Positions 17,793 through 27,134 are shown, counted from the stretch's first letter. The stretch is 64,000 bases of DNA from Candidatus Zixiibacteriota bacterium (GCA_022614805.1 JAKEHY010000015.1:93201-157200); one strand, 5' to 3'. A program made the numbers and translations. Notes: generated by a model not told the origin, from the sequence alone.

Positions 17793-19141
17793 TTTTTTCT
17801 TGGTTCACGGCGCGCTTTAAAGGATAACTTTATGGGCACCCCGTCAAAACCCAGCTGTTCGCGCAGTTGGTTCAAAATATACCGCTTGTACGAATCCGCC
17901 AAAAGCTTCGGAAAATTCGAGAAAAACACAATCTCCGGCGGTTTGGTGCCGACTTGGGTGCCGTAGTACAACTTGATATGCCGGCCCAAAGCGGCGGGGG
18001 GCGGCTGGACTTGGGTGATTTCTTCGAGAAATGCATTAAGCTTGGAGGTGGTTACCCGCTTGGACCAGATTTCGTACAACTCCGCCGCCAAGGGCAAAAG
18101 CTTGGAAACCCGCTGTTTGGTCAAGGCGGAAATGAAAATGACCGGGGCGAAGAAAAACTCCCCGGCTTTTTTCTGAATCGCATCGGCATATTTTTCGGCG
18201 GTCTTTTCGTCCTTTTCCACCAAATCCCATTTGTTCACCGCCCAGATTAAAATCTTATGCTGGTCCAGAATTTCGCTGGCGATGGCCATATCCTGCCCGG
18301 TCACCCCTTCCATCGCGTCGATGACGAGGAAGCAAACCTCGGCGCGGGAGATGCTGGAGAGGGCCCGGAGATTGGAGTAAAATTCCACATCCTCTTTCAC
18401 TTTGGCTTTGCGGCGCAGGCCGGCGGTGTCGATGAGGGTAAAACTCTGCCCATCCCGCGCCAGCTCGGTGTCAATCGCATCCCGCGTGGTGCCGGGGTTT
18501 GGAGAAACGAGCACCCGCTTTTTGCCTAACAAGGCGTTGACGAGCGAGGATTTACCCACATTCGGTCTCCCCACTACCGCAACCGGTATGCTTTTCTTTT
18601 TCTCTTCCTTGGCTTTGGGCAGGCTTTCGGCGATTTTATCCAAAAGCTCACCCGTGCCACGGCCGGAGGCGGCGGAAACGAAAACCGGCTCCCCCAGCCC
18701 CAAACGGGCAAAGCGGGCCGCCTCCCCTTCTTCCTTTTCGCTGTCCACCTTGTTGACGGCCAGAATCGCCGGTTTGCCGGACTTGTGGAGTATCCGCACA
18801 AGATACTGCTCCTCCTCCTGCGTCCCCACCTGCACGTCGGTGACGAGAACGACCAAATCCGCCTCCTGAATGGCCGTATCCACCTGCTCCCGCACCAGCC
18901 GGGCGATTTCGCCGTGGTCCTGCGGGCCCAACCCCCGGTCCGCATGCCGCCCCGGAATGTAGCCGCCGGAGTCCACCAGATAGAAATTCCGCCGGTTCCA
19001 GTTGGCCAAATGGTAATTCAAATCCCGCGTCACCCCCGGCTGACCGTGGACGATGGCCAGCCGCCTTTTGATAAGCCGGTTGAACAGAGTCGATTTCCCC
19101 ACATTCGGCCGGCCGACGATGGCAACGATGGGAACAGGCAT
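17789..19141 (-). CDS. der: Ribosome-associated GTPase Der (EngA)
   Basis: 450 residues with two tandem G domains and a KH-like C-terminus, the hallmark of Der, a GTPase needed for assembly of the 50S subunit. The first domain has GRPNVGKSTLFN, DSGG and NKVD; the second has GRPNVGKSSLVN, DTAGLRRKAKVKEDVEFYS and NKWD. The frame continues to a TTG at 19168, but the ATG at 19141 gives the expected start MPVPIVAIVGRPNVGKS. No clear ribosome-binding site is seen for either. It is the first gene of the der-plsY-gpsA-merR run. Confidence 0.96.
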   Translation of the reverse strand: MPVPIVAIVGRPNVGKSTLFNRLIKRRLAIVHGQPGVTRDLNYHLANWNRRNFYLVDSGGYIPGRHADRGLGPQDHGEIARLVREQVDTAIQEADLVVLVTDVQVGTQEEEQYLVRILHKSGKPAILAVNKVDSEKEEGEAARFARLGLGEPVFVSAASGRGTGELLDKIAESLPKAKEEKKKSIPVAVVGRPNVGKSSLVNALLGKKRVLVSPNPGTTRDAIDTELARDGQSFTLIDTAGLRRKAKVKEDVEFYSNLRALSSISRAEVCFLVIDAMEGVTGQDMAIASEILDQHKILIWAVNKWDLVEKDEKTAEKYADAIQKKAGEFFFAPVIFISALTKQRVSKLLPLAAELYEIWSKRVTTSKLNAFLEEITQVQPPPAALGRHIKLYYGTQVGTKPPEIVFFSNFPKLLADSYKRYILNQLREQLGFDGVPIKLSFKARREPRKK

Positions 19142-19246
19142 AGAAAAACGAATATACTTAGTAGTCAAAAAGGGTCAACTTTAAGACATTCTCTAAAATA
19201 AATATGGTTGCTTAATTATTCAAAATTTGCCTTATTTGTTACAATT

Positions 19247-19615
19247 ATGGAAAATAAACCCATAGCGGAAATTAAGGTTTTGCGTGCCGTTTATGAGGTT
19301 TTCCAGAAGCAAAAAGGGGCGTATAAGGTCTTAAATCAAAACCGAAAGTTGCCAGATAAAAGATATGAAGATCTCTTGCCCGAAGATACTGTTGAGTTGT
19401 TGCACCGCGAATTAGGTGGACGTGGATTAGAGATAACAGTTGAAAGTGTTGAGAATTCACCTATTGGCGACAAGATTTTGAAAAATAGTGGAAGAAAAGG
19501 GCGAGAGCTCTATTATTTTATTCTGAAAGGTTTAGTTGTTTTATGTGCTTTAGGTCGAGGCAAAGTTATTGAAACGAAAAAAAGAAGTCCAAAAATTCTA
19601 TTTGCTATTTATTAG
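19247..19615 (+). CDS. Hypothetical protein, AT-rich
   Basis: About 122 residues from the ATG at 19247; the frame opens at 19208 but the first residues look like read-through of upstream AT-rich DNA. I recognise no family. The composition is Lys/Glu-rich with predicted mixed helix and strand, and a hydrophobic patch ILKGLVVLCALG near the C-terminus. Codon use is AT-rich compared with der and the PD40 gene on either side, similar in feel to the GHKL gene at 13097. It may be a recently acquired or degenerate gene. Confidence 0.4.
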   Translation: MENKPIAEIKVLRAVYEVFQKQKGAYKVLNQNRKLPDKRYEDLLPEDTVELLHRELGGRGLEITVESVENSPIGDKILKNSGRKGRELYYFILKGLVVLCALGRGKVIETKKRSPKILFAIY

Positions 19616-19630
19616 CTTAAGGAACTGACG

Positions 19631-21049
19631 GTGAAAAAACCAACCCTATTTGCATCAGTGGTATTGCTAACAATTAGCTGGAAAGTATCAACCGCTCGAA
19701 ATGGCCCCTTCTTCTGCCAGGAACTCTCCTGGTCACCGGATGGGAAGAGAATTGCCTTTTCGGCGCGGACGGAGAAGGAGCCGTTTGAAATCTACGTGGT
19801 CAACGCCGACGGCTCCGGCTTGAAGCAGCTTACGAATGACTCTTCCGAGGATTATTGGACTTCCTGGTCGCCGGATGGAAAGAAAATCGCCTTCAACTCC
19901 AATCGGGACGGCAACTACGAGATTTACATTATGGATGCCGATGGCAGTAATCCCACCCGTCTGACCAATCACGCCGAAAAGGACATCGGTCCGTCTTTTT
20001 CACCGGACGGGAAAAAAATTGCGTTCACGTCGGTTCGGGACGGAAACTACGAATTGTACGTGATGAATGTCAATGGCACGGGTCTAAAACGCTTGACCAA
20101 TACCCCGCACAAAGAATACAACCCAATTTGGTCGCCGGACGGCAAAAGGCTGGTTTACTACTATGAAAAAGGAGACCGCAAAGACCAGATTTATATCTGC
20201 AACGCCGATGGCTCAAATCCAAGGAACATTACGAATAATGAGGCCAACAATATCTTTCCGGCTTGGATGGCAGGCGGCAAGGAGATCATCTTTACCTCCA
20301 ATCCGAACCGAGTTGAAGGGATTTATTCCATCAAACCGGACGGCTCGGGGCTGAAGTCGGTTAAAACGGGAGAAAGGCGCGCCTTCTTTGCCCGCTATTC
20401 ACCGGATGGCTCCAAGCTGGCCGTCATCACCGGCGGCTGGCCGAGCTCCAACATTACGATTATAAATGCGGACGGGAGCAATCCAATTCCGGTTCAACTT
20501 GCCGGGACGGATGAATACAAGCAGCTTATGGTCGTCCGGGAATTTGCGCAGGCGAGGGCGGGCGGGGATAATATCAGGGCGCTCTCCTACCTTGCCGACA
20601 CCTGCAGGATTTGGTTTGAGAAAAAAGAAGGCCCCGGCCGTCCCTGGAAGATGGACGGCCCCTGGGCGCATTGGGATGAGTTTTTCCATTCAAAACAGAC
20701 CTATCGGGACTGGAAATCGGAAGGAAACGCCGTTTCGGCAATCATCGACGAAACCAACGACTACTATCGCCTGCTCGACTGGGAGCCGGCCCCGGTTCTT
20801 TTGACCTGGTGGCTGGATGGAAATGACAAAATTGCCGGCTATCTGGTAAAGGGATTGGAGGAAGGCCCTGCCAAAAACCGGATGGAAGAATTCAAGGAAT
20901 GGGCGCAAAAAAACCACCCGGAGGAACTGGCCTATCTCTTGCCGGAAGGAAAAATCAACCCGGACGGCGACCGCCCGGAGCGGTGGAGGAAAATTTTGGT
21001 TGAGTGGAGGAAGGCAGCTGGTCTAAAGCCTGTCCTGTTGTCGGATTGA
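19631..21049 (+). CDS. Secreted PD40 (TolB-like) beta-propeller protein
   Basis: 472 residues from a GTG at 19631. A signal peptide (about 1-22) is followed by six to seven PD40 blades recognisable by repeated WSPDGKKIAF and YVMNxDGSxxxxLT motifs, up to about residue 290. Such propellers bind proteins or glycans in the periplasm; TolB is the best-known case. The C-terminal part (about 300-472) begins with VVREFAQARAGGDNIRALSYLADTC, which looks like an NTF2/SnoaL-type fold used for protein-level scaffolding or small-molecule binding. There are no Tol-Pal partners nearby, so it is not TolB itself. Confidence 0.8.
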   Translation: MKKPTLFASVVLLTISWKVSTARNGPFFCQELSWSPDGKRIAFSARTEKEPFEIYVVNADGSGLKQLTNDSSEDYWTSWSPDGKKIAFNSNRDGNYEIYIMDADGSNPTRLTNHAEKDIGPSFSPDGKKIAFTSVRDGNYELYVMNVNGTGLKRLTNTPHKEYNPIWSPDGKRLVYYYEKGDRKDQIYICNADGSNPRNITNNEANNIFPAWMAGGKEIIFTSNPNRVEGIYSIKPDGSGLKSVKTGERRAFFARYSPDGSKLAVITGGWPSSNITIINADGSNPIPVQLAGTDEYKQLMVVREFAQARAGGDNIRALSYLADTCRIWFEKKEGPGRPWKMDGPWAHWDEFFHSKQTYRDWKSEGNAVSAIIDETNDYYRLLDWEPAPVLLTWWLDGNDKIAGYLVKGLEEGPAKNRMEEFKEWAQKNHPEELAYLLPEGKINPDGDRPERWRKILVEWRKAAGLKPVLLSD

Positions 21050-21090
21050 TATTTCAGATACAAGCCGAACGCCAGCCCTTCTGTATTTTA

Positions 21091-21221
21091 CACCTCACCC
21101 CCTGACCCCCTCTCCACAAATACACCTCATCCCCGGCCCTTCTCCACGCGTGGAGAAGGGGGAAAAACACCGTTTCGTCCTCCCTCTCCATTTGATGGAG
21201 AGGGAGTTAGAGGGTGAGGTG
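21091..21221. repeat. Nested inverted repeats, CACCTCA(C/T)CCC family
   Basis: CACCTCACCCCCTGACCCCC (21091 on) is the inverted counterpart of 21182-21221, which ends AGAGGGTGAGGTG. Inside it, 21123-21160 (CACCTCATCCCCGGCCC...) is a second copy whose inverted partner is at 21582-21619. Each copy carries a hairpin of the CTCCAC/GTGGAG or CTCCAT/ATGGAG type. Related hairpins occur at about 5735-5758, 57421-57456 and 58165-58200. Confidence 0.65.
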
Positions 21222-21569
21222 TCTTTTGGCCGCAACGGCAACAATCTTCGCTAAAACCCTTTCCGTTCGTTTCAGCACTTCCTCATTATCAAATTTCATC
21301 ACCCGCAATCCTCTTCCTGCCAGCTCTTCTTTCCTGATTTTATCGTATTCCCTCTGCTCGGCTTGATTATGCACTTTGCCTTCCAATTCGACGACCAGGC
21401 CTGCCTCGACACAGTAAAAGTCGGCAATGTAGCGACCCAAGGGATGCTGCCGCCGGAATTTCAGCTCGCTCAAGTGGCGGTTTCGCAGGCACTTCCACAA
21501 AAGTTTTTCTGCCGTAGTCGACTCTTTACGAAACTTTCGGCAAAGTTCAAAAACATAAGCCGGAATCAT
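21207..21569 (-). CDS. DUF559 endonuclease-like protein
   Basis: 120 residues from the ATG at 21569. The frame is open to 21650, but the extra N-terminus (PHPRPFSTSGEGR) is translated repeat DNA. The domain is the DUF559 family, related to Vsr and other PD-(D/E)xK-fold endonucleases: RKESTTAEKLLWKCLRNR, FRRQHPLGRYIADFYC with the catalytic-type Asp, and LVVELEGKVHNQ with Glu-x-Glu. The C-terminus ends KRHLTL, encoded inside the downstream repeat. Family members are common as solitary genes next to repeats; their cellular job is not established. See the inverted repeats at 21123-21160 and 21582-21619. Confidence 0.8.
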   Translation of the reverse strand: MIPAYVFELCRKFRKESTTAEKLLWKCLRNRHLSELKFRRQHPLGRYIADFYCVEAGLVVELEGKVHNQAEQREYDKIRKEELAGRGLRVMKFDNEEVLKRTERVLAKIVAVAAKRHLTL

Positions 21570-21581
21570 GACTGTCGTTCT

Positions 21582-21619
21582 CCCTTCTCCACTTGTGGAG
21601 AAGGGTCGGGGATGAGGTG
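21582..21619. repeat. Inverted repeat copy upstream of the DUF559 gene
   Basis: CCCTTCTCCACTTGTGGAGAAGGG followed by TCGGGGATGAGGTG is the reverse complement, with few changes, of 21123-21160. The two copies face each other across the DUF559 gene. Confidence 0.7.
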
Positions 21620-21664
21620 TCTTACCGGAGTTGAACTGGGGTTGAGACACTTGCTACAAGCCCC

Positions 21665-22936
21665 TTATTGCTTCGCCACTTCCGGCAAAACGGCTTCCAG
21701 GGCGTCTTTCAGCGTGACGATGCCGGAGAGGATGTTTTTTTTGTCAACTACGGGGACGGCCAGGAAGTTGTATTTAATAAATAACTGCCCCACTTTTTTG
21801 CTGGAATCCTTGAGTTTCACCTTTTTCGGGTGCTTGTTCATAACATCGGCGATTCTGGCTTCCGGAGGATGAATCAACAAATCCCGCAAGGAGAAAACAC
21901 CCAGCAATTTTTCCTCTGCATCCACCACGTAGGTATAGTAATTGCTGGCCACCCCCTTGTGATGGGCGCGGAAATTCTCCATAGCGGCCTGGACGGTCGC
22001 CTCAAGCCCTATCGAGAGGTAGCGGGAGGTCATCAAACTCCCCGCCGTTCCTTCCTTGAAAGTCAAAAGCTCCTTCAGTTCCTGGCGGGTTTCCGGCTCC
22101 ACTTTTTCGATAATCTCCTTCCGGGTTTCCTTGGGCAAATCCTGCAATAAATCGGTGGCCTCATCCGGCTCCATTTTCTCAATCACGTCGGAGGCCTGCT
22201 CTCCGGAAAGCGTTTCGATAATGTATTTTTGAAATTCCGGCTTCAATTCCTCCATCGTGTCGGCCTGAATTTCGACGTCCAAAGTATGGAAGACGTGCTC
22301 CCGTTTTTTCCGGTCCAATTCCTCGATGATGTCGGCCAGGTCGGCCGGGTTCAAGTCCTTCAGTCCGCGCGCGGCGACGTTCAATTTCAACCGTTTTTTC
22401 TCCGGGTCGGAGGCGAGCGGCTGGATGTATTTCCAGCTGACCATCCGGTCGGGCAATAGGTAGGAAAAAAGCCACTGGGTTACGCCGTCGGCGATTTTCG
22501 TCCAGCCCAACCGGCGCAGAATGCCGCGAAAGCCGACGTCCACGTGCACCAGCCGCAGCTCCCCCTTGTTGATGAGAAAATGCAGGTCGTTGGCCCGCTC
22601 AATCTTGGAACCGAAGGTGTCCACCACCTGCTTGTCCAGAACCTCGTCGTGCAACAACACCTGCGCCGGGTTGGCGGAAAGCGGACGCAGCTGCTGGGCT
22701 GCCTCCGGTTTGGCCACGAGCGTGTGGCCGTCCAGATGCAGAATATGCTTCCAGTCCAGTTCCCAGTATCCCTTTTTCCACCTCGATTTCAGCACCACCC
22801 GCTCGACGTTTGGAAAAAACTCGTCCAAAACGACGGCGACGTCCACCAGCCGCCCGAGGGAACGTCCGCTCTCGTCCGGCACCGTCCGGCCCAGAAGTTC
22901 GGAGAAAAAAATGAAGGTCTGGATTTCGCTGTTCAT
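21665..22936 (-). CDS. MgtE-N/CBS-domain protein without membrane part
   Basis: 423 residues from the ATG at 22936, which overlaps the stop of the PHP gene (ATGA); the longer frame to 23080 lies inside that gene. The N-terminal part has PRC-barrel-like segments (FSELLGRTVPDESGRSLGRLVDV). The centre has the MgtE N-terminal helical repeats (LNPADLADIIEELDR, MEPDEATDLLQDLP). The last 130 residues are a CBS pair (TAGSLMTSRYLSIG, VADAEEKLLGVFSLRDL-type, VAPVV-type). These are the cytosolic Mg2+-sensing modules of MgtE, but the transmembrane pore domain is missing, so it is more likely a regulator or sensor than a transporter. It is the last gene of the operon starting at 29240. Confidence 0.82.
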   Translation of the reverse strand: MNSEIQTFIFFSELLGRTVPDESGRSLGRLVDVAVVLDEFFPNVERVVLKSRWKKGYWELDWKHILHLDGHTLVAKPEAAQQLRPLSANPAQVLLHDEVLDKQVVDTFGSKIERANDLHFLINKGELRLVHVDVGFRGILRRLGWTKIADGVTQWLFSYLLPDRMVSWKYIQPLASDPEKKRLKLNVAARGLKDLNPADLADIIEELDRKKREHVFHTLDVEIQADTMEELKPEFQKYIIETLSGEQASDVIEKMEPDEATDLLQDLPKETRKEIIEKVEPETRQELKELLTFKEGTAGSLMTSRYLSIGLEATVQAAMENFRAHHKGVASNYYTYVVDAEEKLLGVFSLRDLLIHPPEARIADVMNKHPKKVKLKDSSKKVGQLFIKYNFLAVPVVDKKNILSGIVTLKDALEAVLPEVAKQ

Positions 22937-23976
22937 TCCTTCTTTCCGGTCAAACGGATGTGGTTGGAGTAAATCCACCCTTTGTTCCCTTTCAAAACTT
23001 CGATGCGATACAGCCCCGGCTGGCGGGTCTGGCAGATGAAAGCGTCCCCAAGGGCCTCCTTTACCAACTGCCCGTCGCAAATCAGGCGGAAACGGCCGCG
23101 TTTCGGGGCTTTTGCCGACAGATTCACCAGCCCCTCGATTTCCATCTCCTCCCCTATTATCGCCTCATTCCCCTTTTGTTCGGCCTTGAACTCAAACCCC
23201 CTTGCATCCCCCCAGCGGAAGTTGGAGCCGTACACGCTGCAATTGCGAAAGGCGTCCAACAATTCCTCTTTGGCCAGCTCGAATTTCTGAGAAAGGGGTT
23301 TGCGCAGCATCAAATTCGTGCGCAGGGCCTTGAACTTGACCGCATAGGGAAATATGCGCACGTGGATGGGGCCGAAGATTTTGTGGCGAAAAGCGTGGGC
23401 GTCGGCCGACATTATCCCGCAGACTCTTTGCTTTTGGCTCAACCGGTCCCAGATTTCCAAAACCTCCTTTCTGGGGATGACCAAAAAACGGCGCGGGGTG
23501 AAAAGCATCAGGGGGCGGTTGGCCGGGGTCAAATGCTCCATCCATTCGGACATGTGGTTCCAGACCTCGATGCCATGATACCCAACCGCCTTCCAGGCGG
23601 TCCAGGGATAAAGACCGTATTGCGGCAGGACGCTTCGGGTTTCAATCGGATGGGCGATGATGCCGACGCCGCCGCGGCGGGCCACTTCCGCAACGTATTC
23701 CTCCGCCGAGGCGCCGAACGGAATCGTCTCTTTCAAATTGAAGGCGAGGAAGTGATTTTTATTCTCCCGGTCGTTGATTTCGCAGCCGATGATGGCCAGG
23801 GTTTTGTCATACCACCCCTCCTTCCCCTCCTTCAGCTTCTTCAGGGTGTTATGGTCGGAAAACATCATAAAATCAAGCCCGCATTCCTGGCCGGTTTTGA
23901 CCACTTCGTCAAAAGGCAAGGTTCCGTCGGAGTCGGTCGTATGAATGTGGATGACGCCGGAGTAATGGTAGTACAT
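22933..23976 (-). CDS. PHP-domain metal-dependent phosphoesterase
   Basis: 347 residues. PHP-fold metal ligands are visible: HIHTTDSDGT (about 9-18), FSDHNTLKK (about 39-47), GCEIND (about 64-69), IAHP (about 107-110), and SADAHA (about 190-195). Related proteins hydrolyse phosphate esters such as nucleotides or polymerised phosphates. After the PHP domain, a beta-rich C-terminus of about 90 residues (LSAKAPKRGRFRLICDG through RIEVLKGNKGWIYSNHIRL) is a common add-on. The gene overlaps the MFS gene by one nucleotide (TGATG) and the MgtE-like gene by four. Confidence 0.85.
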   Translation of the reverse strand: MYYHYSGVIHIHTTDSDGTLPFDEVVKTGQECGLDFMMFSDHNTLKKLKEGKEGWYDKTLAIIGCEINDRENKNHFLAFNLKETIPFGASAEEYVAEVARRGGVGIIAHPIETRSVLPQYGLYPWTAWKAVGYHGIEVWNHMSEWMEHLTPANRPLMLFTPRRFLVIPRKEVLEIWDRLSQKQRVCGIMSADAHAFRHKIFGPIHVRIFPYAVKFKALRTNLMLRKPLSQKFELAKEELLDAFRNCSVYGSNFRWGDARGFEFKAEQKGNEAIIGEEMEIEGLVNLSAKAPKRGRFRLICDGQLVKEALGDAFICQTRQPGLYRIEVLKGNKGWIYSNHIRLTGKKE

Positions 23977-25199
23977 CAGATTTTCTTCTCTTTGGGCATT
24001 TTCAAATAGATTAAAAAGCCAAAAAGAACCATCAAGTCAAGCGCCAAAACGGCGGCGCGGTAGGAACCGCTCCCCGCCAGCGGGAGCTTGACCACCAGCC
24101 CCCAAACAATCGGCCCGATGATGGCGGCGGCCCGGCCGGAGAGGGAATAGAGCCCAAAAAACTGCCCCAGCTTTTCTTTCGGCACCAATTCGGCCAAAAG
24201 CGGACGGGAGGAAGTCCAGGTGGCTCCCAAAAACATTCCCACGAAGCCGCCCAGAATGTAGAAAACCCAAACGCTCGGGGCGAAAGCGATGGCCGCCAGC
24301 GATAGCAGCCAGCCAATGAAAACTGACTTCAAAGTTCGGCGGGGGCCGATTTTATCCGTCACCCATCCCGCCAGAAAAGCCCCGGCGATGGCCGCAGTAG
24401 TTGCCAGGGCCAGATAGTTGGTCTTGACGCTGTCCGGAATGGCGTACACTTTTTGCATATAGACCGCCATATAGATGATAATCGTCACAACGGCGTCTTC
24501 GAGTAGAAAGTCGGCAATCAGAAACCGTGTGAGCCCAGGATGGCGGCGGGTTTCCTTGAGAATGTTCCAGAGATTGAAGGAATAGGTCGGCGCAACCAGG
24601 GTCCCTTTGACGTGGCGAGTGTGATAGGCCAGATAAAAGATGGGAATTGAGAAAATCAAAAACATAACGGCGGTCGGAATAAAAGCATCCGCCCTCGTCC
24701 CATCGGCCACAAAAGGCCGAACCAGATACAGACCGGCGATGGTGCCGAAGTAGCCCAGTCCCACGCCGATGCCGGATGTTTTCCCCATTCCCATTTCCTT
24801 GGAGACTTCCGGCAGAAGCGAATTGTAAAAGACAATCCCTCCTTCAAAAAAATAATTGGCTACACCGAAGAGAATCAAGGCCGACAGAGCCATCGTTGCG
24901 ACCGGCAGGCCGGAGTTACCCAAAAGTCCCAACGCGGTCGTGGTGGCGATGCAGAAAAGGGTAAAAACGACGAGAAAACGATGGTGATATAAATGCCGGT
25001 CGGCGAGCGAACCGAGGACGGGCAGCGTCAAAGCGACAACCAACATGGAGAGGGAATAGGAGAGACTGTACGAAAGCTCTTTTTGCCCCAAATCAAAGAT
25101 GACCCACTGGGCAAAGTAAAGCGAGACCACGTTCATCGAAAAGATAGTGTTGGCAAAATCGTAGCTGGCCCAGGCCCAGATTTTCCAGGGGAGCCTCAT
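23976..25199 (-). CDS. MFS transporter of the UMF1/Atg22-like family
   Basis: 407 residues from the ATG at 25199. An upstream in-frame ATG at 25304 lies within the preceding gene and its 35 extra codons do not look like MFS. About 12 transmembrane helices are visible. WAWASYDFANTIFSMNV near the N-terminus is the UMF1 signature, and GSLADR is the loop 2-3 motif. These are predicted small-molecule exporters or permeases with unknown substrates. Tight coupling with the PHP and MgtE-like genes suggests a shared function. Confidence 0.87.
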   Translation of the reverse strand: MRLPWKIWAWASYDFANTIFSMNVVSLYFAQWVIFDLGQKELSYSLSYSLSMLVVALTLPVLGSLADRHLYHHRFLVVFTLFCIATTTALGLLGNSGLPVATMALSALILFGVANYFFEGGIVFYNSLLPEVSKEMGMGKTSGIGVGLGYFGTIAGLYLVRPFVADGTRADAFIPTAVMFLIFSIPIFYLAYHTRHVKGTLVAPTYSFNLWNILKETRRHPGLTRFLIADFLLEDAVVTIIIYMAVYMQKVYAIPDSVKTNYLALATTAAIAGAFLAGWVTDKIGPRRTLKSVFIGWLLSLAAIAFAPSVWVFYILGGFVGMFLGATWTSSRPLLAELVPKEKLGQFFGLYSLSGRAAAIIGPIVWGLVVKLPLAGSGSYRAAVLALDLMVLFGFLIYLKMPKEKKI

Positions 25200-25200
25200 C

Positions 25201-27129
25201 TTAATTCCACAGGTGCCAGTTGAATCCGAAAAAGTAGGAACGGCCCGGTTGCGGGAGGGAACCCCGCAGGAAGTATTGCCTGTCGAAAAGGTTTTCCACG
25301 GCATAAAAGAAATCGAAATTTTTGACAGCTCCGATGGCTTTGATATTTACCAAAACGGCGTTCTGCTCAAGAGTGGAAGGATTGAAGTCATCGTCAAAAG
25401 CCGAGAAATAATGCACGATTGGAACCAAACGAAATGAAAGGGCTTTAATCGGCTTCACTTCCGGCGTTGTCCAGCGGAGATAGGCCCGGTGTTGGGCGGA
25501 AAGCGGCAGGCCGACTTTGTCCACTCGGTTTCGTATGGATTTCAAGGCATACCCCCCTTTCCACTCTCCGAGAAATTTCAGATCGAACCCGCTTTCCACT
25601 CCCCCGCCCTCCACGTCCCGAAAAGTCGGCTGCCACGGCCCGGTGATGCTTTCCCAAACAAGGTAATTGTCGCTCCGTTCGGCAACCAAGGAGAATCCTC
25701 CTGCGAAACGCCGTGTTTCGATTTTATAAGTGAAGTTAATTCGATTACCCCGTTCCGGCGGGCCGGAATTGGATAGCTCCGTATAGGAAGTTAAAGTTTT
25801 CGGTTCAAAGAATCGATCAAAAACCGATGGATAAATCACCTGGCTGGAAACGGTGACGAAAACGGTTTGGTGAGCTCCCAGCGAACGAGCCAGGCCGACC
25901 CACCCCTCGGGCTTTGGTGATTCCAAGTGTGTTTCGGAGAACTGTCCAATAACCGAAAAGATGGTTTTATCGTCCAATTTGGCAGCCCAAACCGTTCCCA
26001 GTCTGACTTGCCAATCATCCGCTCGGCCGGGGTGCTGATTTAGAATGGTGGCACCGGCGTTTCCGTAAAGCTTTAAAAATGAGCGGCTCAATTCCCGGCT
26101 TAAAGCCAACCCAAAATACGGCCGCCTCTCTTCAACCCGGCGTCGATACTCCGAACTCGAAGGCGTTATTTTCTGGTCCGTCCGCTGGTAGCGCAGGTCG
26201 GCTTCGATTTTTGTGTTTGCCGTCAGCTGACCGTCCATACTGAAGAAGAATGCGTCACGGCGGAAGTTTTTATCCAAATTGAGGTTGAGCGCCGTGTCAA
26301 ACGAAACGATTTTCCCCAATTCCCTGTCCAGTTCGTACCCTCCCTTCCAGCGGTTCTTCGAACCGGCCGGATTTTCCATGGAAAGATGATAGCTTTGCAC
26401 TTCCGTGCGGTTGGGGCTGTCGGTGGTGTCATTGGTTCTAAAACTGCCAATACCTCTGGCAAAAGCTTTTTTCCCGAGCGGGCGCTGCAGGTCGAACACG
26501 GCCGTGGTTTGACGGGAGGATGAAAACGGACTGCCGTTTTCGATTCCTTTCTTCAGTCGGGCGGAAACCAATGATTGCTTGTCACCGGATGTAGATCTGT
26601 GCAAGTGAATGGAAGCCGGCGCCTGCGTGCCGGAAAGAAAGGACAACAGCGGGTGGTCGAAAAAGGAAACGGAATCGACCTGCTCAAACTGCAGGGAAGT
26701 CAGATCCGCCTCGGAAGATTGGGGATAGTTCAGATAAACCGGGGCGTGGGGCTGGCCGTCATATAAAAGCTCCTCCCCCCTCCCTATTCTTCCCCAGTTG
26801 GAAAAACCCCGCTTTTGCCCGAACGGCCCGAGCGAAAAAACGTCAATGGAGGGCTTGAGAAAAAGCAAGGCCGCCAAATCTTCGGGGTTGTACAAATCGG
26901 TTTCCTCCCGGCCAAGCTTGATGGGACTGGAAAAGGAGGAAAGAAGCTCCTCGACTGAAAGGACGGGAATAGTTAGCGAGTAGGTGATAATGGCAAGCGG
27001 GGCTGGTTTTTTCAGGCTGTCGGAAACCTGCAGCGAATCACCTTCGAGGCTGTCGACCGGAGCGGATTGGGCAAAACAAAAAGCCGCTCCAAAGTACAGG
27101 CACCCCGCAAAAACGAGAGCGGCTTTCAA
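25201..27129 (-). CDS. TonB-dependent receptor-like outer-membrane protein
   Basis: 642 residues. A signal peptide MKAALVFAGCLYFGAAFCFAQ is followed by a plug-like region (ELLSSFSS, LYDGQPHAPVYLNYP, QFEQVDSVSFFDHP). From about residue 200 there are alternating amphipathic strands ending in ENLFDRQYFLRG and FFGFNWHLW, the usual C-terminal features of a TonB-type beta-barrel with a terminal aromatic. There is no N-terminal carboxypeptidase-like domain and no clear TonB box, so TonB dependence is not certain. It follows the metalloprotease by 5 nt. Confidence 0.8.
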   Translation of the reverse strand: MKAALVFAGCLYFGAAFCFAQSAPVDSLEGDSLQVSDSLKKPAPLAIITYSLTIPVLSVEELLSSFSSPIKLGREETDLYNPEDLAALLFLKPSIDVFSLGPFGQKRGFSNWGRIGRGEELLYDGQPHAPVYLNYPQSSEADLTSLQFEQVDSVSFFDHPLLSFLSGTQAPASIHLHRSTSGDKQSLVSARLKKGIENGSPFSSSRQTTAVFDLQRPLGKKAFARGIGSFRTNDTTDSPNRTEVQSYHLSMENPAGSKNRWKGGYELDRELGKIVSFDTALNLNLDKNFRRDAFFFSMDGQLTANTKIEADLRYQRTDQKITPSSSEYRRRVEERRPYFGLALSRELSRSFLKLYGNAGATILNQHPGRADDWQVRLGTVWAAKLDDKTIFSVIGQFSETHLESPKPEGWVGLARSLGAHQTVFVTVSSQVIYPSVFDRFFEPKTLTSYTELSNSGPPERGNRINFTYKIETRRFAGGFSLVAERSDNYLVWESITGPWQPTFRDVEGGGVESGFDLKFLGEWKGGYALKSIRNRVDKVGLPLSAQHRAYLRWTTPEVKPIKALSFRLVPIVHYFSAFDDDFNPSTLEQNAVLVNIKAIGAVKNFDFFYAVENLFDRQYFLRGSLPQPGRSYFFGFNWHLWN

Positions 27130-27134
27130 AACGG

